Source: VGEM01 sp033764265 | GTDB taxonomy: Bacteria; Pseudomonadota; Alphaproteobacteria; Rhodospirillales; Rhodospirillaceae | DNA: 7,243 bases | Direction of reading: 5' to 3' | NCBI GenBank assembly: GCA_033764265.1 | Contig: JANRJB010000095.1 | Location: forward strand, 1-7,243 | In this document: positions 1 through 4,782 of the stretch, piece after piece | How positions within the stretch are numbered: position 1 is the first letter of the stretch | Layout of the letters: each line of letters opens with the position of its first letter | The notes under the pieces: model-generated | Database searches by the model: none | What the model saw: only the letters and a program-made list of their open reading frames with translations | Told to the model about the DNA's origin: nothing | Program-made: the position numbers and the translations under genes

Positions 1-122
1 ATGGCGATCAGCGCCGTCATCATGTTGTCCAGGTGCACGTTGCCCAGGAACGACACCTTGTCGATGTCCGAAGCAATGAAATCGGTGGTGTATTCCGCGC
101 GGGCGGATTTCTTGTCGGCCAT
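1..122 (-). CDS. Small protein of unknown family, N-terminal 40 residues (3' truncated by window edge)
   Basis: The minus strand reads from an ATG at 122 without a stop to the window edge, giving 40 whole codons. The protein begins MADKKSARAEYTTDFIAS and continues through DIDKVSFLGNVHLDNMMTAL. A purine-rich AGGGAGGG (complement of 132-139) lies 9 bases upstream of the ATG and supports this start. There is no signal peptide or membrane segment in the visible part, so it is probably cytoplasmic. Its LDNMMTALIA stretch resembles IDRLMGVVVG near the start of the 87-residue protein at 1511-1774, which suggests, weakly, that the two belong to one family. It is transcribed divergently from the five-gene operon. 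Function unknown. The reading frame and ribosome binding site are seen directly; the family link is inference. Confidence 0.6.
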   Translation of the reverse strand, partial: MADKKSARAEYTTDFIASDIDKVSFLGNVHLDNMMTALIA

Positions 123-131
123 GGCGGTCGG

Positions 132-139
132 CCCTCCCT
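132..139 (-). promoter_or_regulatory. Ribosome binding site for the left-edge small gene
   Basis: On the minus strand the bases read AGGGAGGG, a strong Shine-Dalgarno match, 9 bases before the ATG at 122. It is the main support for the start of the truncated gene at the left edge. Confidence 0.55.
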
Positions 140-175
140 GCTAGTGATGGACGGATCATGCGACCGTCGGGTTCG

Positions 176-192
176 GCCCTGCAAGGCAGGGC
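176..192. repeat. Perfect 7-bp inverted repeat with 3-base loop
   Basis: GCCCTGC at 176-182 is the exact reverse complement of GCAGGGC at 186-192, with AAG between. It lies 54 bases upstream of the left-edge gene's ATG and about 170 bases upstream of the operon's first gene. It could be a hairpin in the leader of the left-edge gene or a dyad for a regulator. No T-tract follows on either strand, so it is not an intrinsic terminator. Confidence 0.5.
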
Positions 193-362
193 AGCCCACA
201 AATCGCATCGATTCGCCCATATGAATGCAGGACTGGGAGTGTGTCGGCAGAATGGTGCGCGGATCACGCACGAATACGAACCGGGTTGCTGGCCGCCGGT
301 CCCGATGCCATGCTGACGCCGGTTCATCGTCCACGCGACCGGCCGCTGCCGTTTATCTCGCC

Positions 363-899
363 ATGCAATTCAAATTCCTGCTGTTTCCTGCCGCCTTGTA
401 CGCCAGCGCCGAGGCCCAGGCGCAGACGTTCATGAGCGTGGAGCAGGCCCAGGCGGCTCTTTTCCCCGGTGCGACCCTGACTCCGGCCGACTTCACCCTG
501 TCCGAGGTCGAAGTCGACGAACTGATCCGGGTGTCGAACGCCACCGTGCACCGGTCCCGCGTCAAAGTCTGGAAAGCGTCGACCGGCGGCTGGTTCGTGC
601 TCGATCAAGTGTTCGGGCGCGACGATCGCATCACCTATGCCATCGCGCTCGACGATGCGGGCGCGGTGACCGGCATCGAAATCCTGATCTGCGCGCCGGG
701 CTACGAAGGGGTGCGCGAAGTGCTGTGGCGCGATCAATTCGTGGGCGCCGATTACAAGAACGAGTCGACACTGCCGTCGCGGATTTCCAACATCTCGGGC
801 ACGACGCTGTCGGTCGAACACATCACCGAAGGCGTGCGTCGCGTGCTGGCGACCTACGCGCTGTTCATCGCGCCGCGTTACGCGCAGAAGACGGGTTGA
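363..899 (+). CDS. Exported FMN-binding-domain protein (RnfG/NqrC-type flavin domain)
   Basis: A 178-residue protein. It starts with a Sec signal peptide (MQFKFLLFPAALYASAEAQA, cleavage near residues 20-21). The rest looks like an FMN_bind domain: a GAVTGIEIL strand (about 100-108), a GYEGVREVLWRDQFVG segment (113-128), and a C-terminal motif SGTTLSVEHITEGVRRVL (145-162). In RnfG/NqrC proteins the equivalent SGAT-type motif carries FMN covalently on its threonine, attached by ApbE; by alignment Thr148 would be the acceptor. The usual Ala before that Thr is Thr147, and the usual Asp six residues upstream is Ser142. The family role is electron transfer on the outer side of the inner membrane. 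There is no membrane anchor apart from the signal peptide. The ATG at 363 was chosen because it opens the signal peptide; no good Shine-Dalgarno precedes it. It is the first gene of the operon, and the next gene starts 4 bases after its stop. Family assignment is fairly sure; flavinylation and redox partner are inference. Confidence 0.75.
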   Translation: MQFKFLLFPAALYASAEAQAQTFMSVEQAQAALFPGATLTPADFTLSEVEVDELIRVSNATVHRSRVKVWKASTGGWFVLDQVFGRDDRITYAIALDDAGAVTGIEILICAPGYEGVREVLWRDQFVGADYKNESTLPSRISNISGTTLSVEHITEGVRRVLATYALFIAPRYAQKTG

Positions 900-903
900 A
901 GCC

Positions 904-1449
904 ATGGTCAGTGGGTGGCGCGCGATAGCGTGTGTGGTCGTGGCCGGTGCGGCCGCGCCGGCCGGTGCGGCCGATCCACTGGTTCTGCAACAGGGGTTCT
1001 GCATCAACCGCGACGAGCAGCGCTGCGTCGAAGTGGCGCTGCCCGGCACGACGGTGGATTTTTCGCGGCTGCCGCGTCTGCCCGACGGCACGCGCTATAT
1101 TCACTTTTACTCCGACCAGCAGGCCGACGCAGGCACGCTGTTCGTTCATGTGCTCGACGCCGAAGACGAAGACCCGGCGGTGGATGTGATCTTCCCGGAA
1201 AAGTTCTCCGACAAGGGCGACAAGGTACGGTCATCGATGGCCGGCCTGGCGGAAAAGGTCGGAGCCACCGGCGGCGCGCTCGTCGCGCCGTTCGAGGCTA
1301 CTGGACCGGCCGAGACCAGGGAGCGTTTCTTCACCGTGCTGCAGGTCGGGGGTCCGGGCTATTTCTCCGGCCAGGTGGTCGACCGCAACGGCGAGCTGAT
1401 CCCCAACAGCCAGCGCATCACCTTCAGCGTGCTTCGCCGGGCGCCGTAA
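904..1449 (+). CDS. Exported protein of unknown function with a C-x7-C pair
   Basis: A 181-residue protein that I cannot place in a named family with confidence. Residues 1-23 form a Sec signal peptide (Arg6, hydrophobic stretch 7-18, PAGAA cleavage region). The mature part holds two cysteines, Cys33 and Cys41 (CINRDEQRC), placed to form a disulphide. The rest is rich in predicted beta strands: RYIHFYSDQQADAGTLFVHVLDAE (about 63-86) and, near the C-terminus, FFTVLQVGGPGYFSGQVVD followed by NSQRITFSVL. This strand pattern is loosely like small periplasmic beta-sandwich domains such as DUF2914, but the match is only by eye. The gene starts 4 bases after the flavoprotein's stop, so the two are probably translationally coupled and may be partners in the periplasm. 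No metal- or heme-binding motif is visible. Confidence 0.7.
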   Translation: MVSGWRAIACVVVAGAAAPAGAADPLVLQQGFCINRDEQRCVEVALPGTTVDFSRLPRLPDGTRYIHFYSDQQADAGTLFVHVLDAEDEDPAVDVIFPEKFSDKGDKVRSSMAGLAEKVGATGGALVAPFEATGPAETRERFFTVLQVGGPGYFSGQVVDRNGELIPNSQRITFSVLRRAP

Positions 1450-1501
1450 GTCTTGGCGGTCACGGTCATTCGGCGGCCCGATGCCGATCAACGTCCTGCG
1501 C

Positions 1502-1505
1502 GAGG
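1502..1505 (+). promoter_or_regulatory. Ribosome binding site choosing the start at 1511
   Basis: GAGG followed by A lies 5 bases before the ATG at 1511. The alternative in-frame ATG at 1481 has no comparable purine-rich site, so this element favours the shorter 87-residue protein. Confidence 0.5.
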
Positions 1506-1510
1506 ATGAT

Positions 1511-1774
1511 ATGAAGGACCAGGTGTTTTTCTCAGATCCTGCCATCGACCGATTGATGGGCGTCGTGGTTGGGCTGGCCTCCGAACTGCACATCGCCCGC
1601 AGCCGCTGCCGGGCGCTGGAGGGCGTGCTGGTCCGGTCCGGGGTCATCGCCGCCGACGCGGTGGACCGCTGGCAACCCGATGCGGCTGAAGCGGCGCGGG
1701 CGGCGGAGGAGTTGGCCGGTACCGTGCGCACGCTATTCCAGCATTGTCTGGCCGGCGATGCGCCAGGGCGTTGA
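1511..1774 (+). CDS. Small helical protein of unknown function
   Basis: An 87-residue protein beginning MKDQVFFSDPAIDRLMGVVV. The ATG at 1511 has a GAGG site 5 bases upstream; an in-frame ATG at 1481 would add 10 residues but lacks one. It has no signal peptide and no true membrane segment. The sequence reads as amphipathic helices: about 10-36 (AIDRLMGVVVGLASELHIARSR...), then a short turn, LVRSGVIAADAVDRWQPDAA (about 40-59), and a last helix (AEAARAAEELAGTVRTLFQHC). That layout suits a small helical adaptor or subunit of a cytoplasmic enzyme. The IDRLMGVVVG stretch resembles LDNMMTALIA of the truncated protein at 1-122. It lies 61 bases after the secreted protein and 12 bases before the methyltransferase, so it may work with the latter. 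Function unknown. Confidence 0.7.
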   Translation: MKDQVFFSDPAIDRLMGVVVGLASELHIARSRCRALEGVLVRSGVIAADAVDRWQPDAAEAARAAEELAGTVRTLFQHCLAGDAPGR

Positions 1775-1786
1775 ACGGGCCCGGCC

Positions 1787-2863
1787 ATGACCGATATCGC
1801 TCTGGACTTCGACGACCGGGCCTATCACGAGTTCCTGCGGGCGGCGAAGCTGTATTGGTCGCGCGAGATGTACGCCGCACTTCACGAGGATTTCACGCGC
1901 CGCGGACTGGCCAATGCCAACGTGGACGACGCCGAACGGGCGATGCGCGACACGCCGGGGTATCAGTTCTTCGGTTGGTTCGAGCGCAATCTGCAGAAAG
2001 ACAAGTACGCGAGTCCGCATGGTATCCTGGCCGCGGTCGACAAACACCGCGCGCGGATCGAGCGGGACCTGCGCGCCGCGGCCGCCGAAGGCGCGGCCGA
2101 TGGCCGGCTCAGGCTCGATCCGGCATTCGCGCAGCCCAATTACTACGCCAAGACCGCGTTTCACCAGCACCCGGGCGGGGTGTGGCGCGACGCTGTCGCC
2201 GGCGTCGCCTACGAAATCGGCCGGCAGACCACGACGCCGCTGAACGCCGATCCCTATGGCATGCACGACCGTTTCGCCGACGCCGTGCCGCGCGGCGACT
2301 ATCGCGCCATCCTCGACCTCGGCTGCGGCACCGGCCGCAGCACGTTCCCCTTTGCGGCCCGATACCCGAACGCGGCGTTGTACGGCATCGACCTCAGCGC
2401 GCCGTGCCTGACGCTGGCCTATATCAATGCCAAGGCCAAAGGCGTCGATGTGCGGTGGTCGCAACAGCCGGCCGAGCGCACCGATTTTGCCGACGGCACG
2501 TTCGACTTGATCCACTCCACCTTTCTGCTGCACGAACTGCCGGTGAAGGCGATCGCGGCCATCGTCGACGAAGCGGTCCGGCTGCTACGCCCCGGCGGCG
2601 TCTTCGTCCACGTCGATTTTCACGCCCCACCCGGCGGCACCTGGGGCCGGTTCATTCACTACGGCCATGCCCGGCGCAACAACGAAGTGTTCATGCGCAG
2701 CTTCTGCGAGTTGGATTTCGTGGCTCTTGAGCGCGCGGCGGGCCTGGTTGACGCGGCCATGACGCCGTTCGACGACGGCACCGGCGTGGTCCCGCCGGAT
2801 CAGGCGCCGCCGGCCTGGCGCTTTCCGTTCCAGCTGTTCATCGCGCGCAAGCCGGGGGTCTGA
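1787..2863 (+). CDS. Class I SAM-dependent methyltransferase with long N-terminal extension
   Basis: A 358-residue cytoplasmic protein. The Rossmann-type methyltransferase domain begins near residue 170 with motif I ILDLGCGTG (175-183). The acidic residue that binds the SAM ribose is Asp202 in YGIDLS, and the later motifs FDLIHSTFLLHEL (239-251) and RLLRPGGVFVHVDF (265-278) follow. The final 80 residues include EVFMRSFCELDFVALERAAG (300-319), as in UbiE-like enzymes, where a segment here helps cover the acceptor. The first 170 residues are an extension, mainly helical, with many aromatics (YWSREMYAALHEDF; PNYYAKTAFHQHPGG), and may form a substrate-binding lid or dimer surface. It probably transfers a methyl group from SAM to a small molecule; acceptor atom and substrate cannot be read from the sequence. 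It starts 12 bases after the small helical protein and ends 3 bases before the propeller gene, so it sits firmly inside the operon. Confidence 0.85.
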   Translation: MTDIALDFDDRAYHEFLRAAKLYWSREMYAALHEDFTRRGLANANVDDAERAMRDTPGYQFFGWFERNLQKDKYASPHGILAAVDKHRARIERDLRAAAAEGAADGRLRLDPAFAQPNYYAKTAFHQHPGGVWRDAVAGVAYEIGRQTTTPLNADPYGMHDRFADAVPRGDYRAILDLGCGTGRSTFPFAARYPNAALYGIDLSAPCLTLAYINAKAKGVDVRWSQQPAERTDFADGTFDLIHSTFLLHELPVKAIAAIVDEAVRLLRPGGVFVHVDFHAPPGGTWGRFIHYGHARRNNEVFMRSFCELDFVALERAAGLVDAAMTPFDDGTGVVPPDQAPPAWRFPFQLFIARKPGV

Positions 2864-2866
2864 TCG

Positions 2867-4528
2867 ATGGCAACGTCCACGTATTCCTTCGTCCGCGGTG
2901 ACGGCCGACTGACCCGCCGGCAGAGCCTGCTGACGGGCTTGGCGACAGCGGCGGTGGCCCTGCGCCCGGCCGTCGCCGCGGACCGGCCGCGCGTCCAAGT
3001 GCTGGTGCCGGGCACGGTGATTCAGGCAGTCGAGGGAATCGACTTCGGCCCCGACGGCACGCTGTACGGCACCAGCATTCACGGTCAGGCGGTCTATCGC
3101 ATCGATGTGCGCACCGGCACGGTCGGCATCGAGGTGGCATCGCCCGAGGGCGAGTCCGACGACATCGCGGTTGGCCCGGCCGGCACGGCGGTGGCCGGCG
3201 TGCTGGCCTGGACCGCGCAGACCACCGGCGAAATCCGCATGCGCCGGCCCGGCGGCAAGGTCGAGGTGATCCTGCCCAACGCGCCGCGCGTCAACCCGAT
3301 CGCATTCTCGCGCCAGGGCCGGCTGTTCACCGCCCAGGTCGGCGCCGGCGACAACGCGCTGTGGGAGCTCGACGCCACCGGCGCCAAGCCGCCGCGGCTG
3401 GTGACCAAGGGGCAGGGACGCCTGAACGGTTTCGGCTTCGGCCCCGACGGGCGGATCTACGCGCCCCTGTTCGGGACCAGCAAGCTGGTGGCGGTCGATC
3501 CCGAGTCCGGCGCCTACACCGAGATCGCGCAGAACGTCGGCACGCCGGCGGCGGCCAAGGTCGACGCCCGGGGCGACGTGATCAGCGTCGACTACATGAC
3601 CGGCGACGTGTGGAGGACGACGCTGTCGGACGGCCGATCGCGCATCATCGCCACGCTGCGCGAGGCGATCGACAACCTGGCGATCGCGCCGGACGGCACC
3701 ATCTACCTGAGCAACGTCGTCGACAGCGCCATCCACGCGCTCGACCCCGCCACCGGCCTCAGCCGCACGGTCGTACCCGGCTGGTTCACGGTTCCCTTGG
3801 GCATGACCATGGCGCGCCTGGAGGGTCGCGAGATGGCGCTGGTGGCCGATCCGTTCGGTTATCGCTACGTCGATCCCAAGACCGGCGAGGTCTACCGGCC
3901 GCACTGGACCGGCAATCGCGGCGCATCGTCATCTGTGGCGGCCGACGCGCGGTTCATCGCCTTCGCCTACGCCGGCTCGGGGCGCATGCGGCGGATCGAC
4001 CGCGCGACCGATCAATTGGCGGGCGAGACCACCGAATTGAAAACCCCGCGCGGCTTGGCGCTGACCGCCGACGGCGACGTGATCGTGGCCGACGCTGGCT
4101 CCGGCCGCATCGTGCGCTGGACAGGCAATAGCCTGGCGACGCTGGCCGAGGGACTGAAGGAACCGGTCGCACTGGCGCTCGAAAATGACGCCACCGCGCT
4201 GGTGACCGAGTTCGCCCGCGGCAGCATCGCGCGCGTCGACCTGGCACGCGGCATCCGCACCGAGATCGCCGCCGGCTTCGACCGCCCGACCGGGCTCGCG
4301 CCGATGGCCGACGGTCGCATCGCCGTGGTCGAGCCCGAGCGCGGCACGGTAACCGCGGTGACGGCCGACGGCCGGGCGCGCTCGGTTCTGGCGGACGGCC
4401 TGCCGCTGTCGATCGCCAAGCTGCACCTGCCGGCCAACACGCCGTCGGGAATCGCCGTGGACGAGCACGGCGCGCTGATCGTGGCCTGCGGCGCCGACAA
4501 CAGCATCCGCAAGCTCACGCTGGTTTGA
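2867..4528 (+). CDS. Tat-exported beta-propeller protein (SMP-30/NHL-like)
   Basis: A 553-residue protein with a twin-arginine signal: LTRRQSLLTGLATAAVAL (Arg17-Arg18), with a cleavage region near AVAAD (35-39). The mature part is built from blade-like repeats, each with a strand around a G-x-DG or DG-x-[IVL] turn: GIDFGPDGTLYG (57-68), GFGFGPDGRIYAPLF (168-182), LAIAPDGTIYLSN (241-253), LALTADGDVIVADAG (377-391), LAPMADGRIAVVEP (447-460) and IAVDEHGALIVACG (499-512). Such repeats are typical of SMP-30/gluconolactonase and NHL propellers, which include calcium-dependent lactonases and non-enzymatic binding scaffolds. I could not identify a full set of metal ligands, so catalysis is uncertain. 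At 553 residues it is much longer than a classical 300-residue SMP-30; at least six blades are visible, perhaps more or two propellers. Tat export implies it folds, possibly with a metal, before reaching the periplasm. It is the last gene of the operon, starting 3 bases after the methyltransferase stop, which suggests coupled translation. Confidence 0.8.
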   Translation: MATSTYSFVRGDGRLTRRQSLLTGLATAAVALRPAVAADRPRVQVLVPGTVIQAVEGIDFGPDGTLYGTSIHGQAVYRIDVRTGTVGIEVASPEGESDDIAVGPAGTAVAGVLAWTAQTTGEIRMRRPGGKVEVILPNAPRVNPIAFSRQGRLFTAQVGAGDNALWELDATGAKPPRLVTKGQGRLNGFGFGPDGRIYAPLFGTSKLVAVDPESGAYTEIAQNVGTPAAAKVDARGDVISVDYMTGDVWRTTLSDGRSRIIATLREAIDNLAIAPDGTIYLSNVVDSAIHALDPATGLSRTVVPGWFTVPLGMTMARLEGREMALVADPFGYRYVDPKTGEVYRPHWTGNRGASSSVAADARFIAFAYAGSGRMRRIDRATDQLAGETTELKTPRGLALTADGDVIVADAGSGRIVRWTGNSLATLAEGLKEPVALALENDATALVTEFARGSIARVDLARGIRTEIAAGFDRPTGLAPMADGRIAVVEPERGTVTAVTADGRARSVLADGLPLSIAKLHLPANTPSGIAVDEHGALIVACGADNSIRKLTLV

Positions 4529-4590
4529 GTTGGTTGCGCTGCAACCGTTGACGCAATGCGGTATCGAGAATCATCAGCGATTCCAGACTC

Positions 4591-4640
4591 TTGCGTGGCA
4601 TTCCCTGTAAAGACAGGAGAAATACAGGGGAAGAGCGCAA
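4591..4640. repeat. Imperfect inverted-repeat element with CCCTGT/ACAGGG arms
   Basis: The outer ends TTGCG (4591-4595) and CGCAA (4636-4640) are reverse complements. Inside them TTCCCTGT (4601-4608) faces ACAGGGGAA (4624-4632), matching apart from one extra G. A second, nested pairing is possible: CCTGT (4604-4608) with ACAGG (4613-4617) around AAAG. The shape suggests a dispersed extragenic palindrome; CCCTGT-type intergenic repeats of this kind occur in several proteobacterial genomes, to my recollection. Only one copy is in this window, so repetition in the genome is not shown. A run of A, not T, follows on the plus strand, so it is not an intrinsic terminator for the operon. Confidence 0.45.
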
Positions 4641-4731
4641 AAAATATAATTAAATCAATTACTTATAATACACACTCAAGAGTTGTTTAGCGGCGAATTT
4701 CCCGCAATTAACTCGGCGGGCGCTTCAAACG

Positions 4732-4760
4732 AAAACGGCGGCCGGTTGCCCGGCCGCCGT
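4732..4760 (-). terminator. Intrinsic terminator of the TonB-dependent receptor gene
   Basis: On the minus strand, 22 bases after the receptor's stop codon, CGGCGGCCGG and CCGGCCGCCG (complements of 4750-4759 and 4736-4745) form a perfect 10-bp GC stem, extended to 11 by an A-T pair. The loop is GCAA, a stable GNRA tetraloop. The transcript then continues TTTTCGTTT (the first T pairs with the stem), the T-tract of a rho-independent terminator. On the plus strand no T-run follows, so it acts in one direction only. Confidence 0.85.
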
Positions 4761-4782
4761 GGATCGCAACGAAGTGTCCGGC

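Larger units (their letters stand above)
123..362. promoter_or_regulatory. Divergent intergenic region (probable promoters for both sides)
   Basis: These 240 bases separate the minus-strand small gene from the plus-strand operon, so promoters for both should lie here. No convincing -35/-10 pair stands out on either strand, and no known operator or riboswitch is recognisable. The one clear structure is the inverted repeat at 176-192. A longer reading of the first operon gene would cover part of this region (ATG at 225), but that extension is arginine-rich and would bury the signal peptide, so it is treated as non-coding. Confidence 0.4.
4529..4782. other. Convergent intergenic region
   Basis: 254 bases lie between the stop codons of the propeller and receptor genes, which face each other. 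From left to right there is a short hairpin at 4532-4546 (GGTTGC, 3-base loop, GCAACC) with no T-tract after it, a CCCTGT/ACAGGG inverted-repeat element (4591-4640), an AT-rich block (about 4640-4688) and a strong terminator serving the minus strand (4732-4760). No credible gene is seen: the short open frame across 4683-4877 starts at TTG, lacks a ribosome binding site and runs into the receptor gene on the opposite strand. Confidence 0.6.

Noticed and set aside
225..362. Upstream extension of the FMN-domain protein to the ATG at 225
   Set aside because: The added 46 residues are Arg-rich and would place the signal peptide internally; the ATG at 363 opens a normal signal peptide.
324..1091. 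A 255-codon minus-strand frame across the first two operon genes
   Set aside because: It crosses two plus-strand genes with signal peptides and has an Arg-rich composition with no domain.
1481..1510. Earlier ATG for the 87-residue protein
   Set aside because: It lacks a ribosome binding site, whereas GAGG sits 5 bases before the ATG at 1511.
1733..2533. A 266-codon minus-strand frame opposite the methyltransferase
   Set aside because: It overlaps the clear SAM-binding motifs on the plus strand and shows no recognisable domain of its own; it is a GC-rich shadow.
2585..3904. A 439-codon open frame on the minus strand opposite the propeller gene
   Set aside because: Its translation is low-complexity (rich in Arg, Gly, His, Asp) without any domain, whereas the plus-strand frame has a Tat signal and regular propeller repeats. 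Long antisense frames are expected in GC-rich coding DNA.
4532..4546. Hairpin just after the propeller stop as an intrinsic terminator
   Set aside because: The stem is only 6 bp and no T-tract follows on the plus strand.
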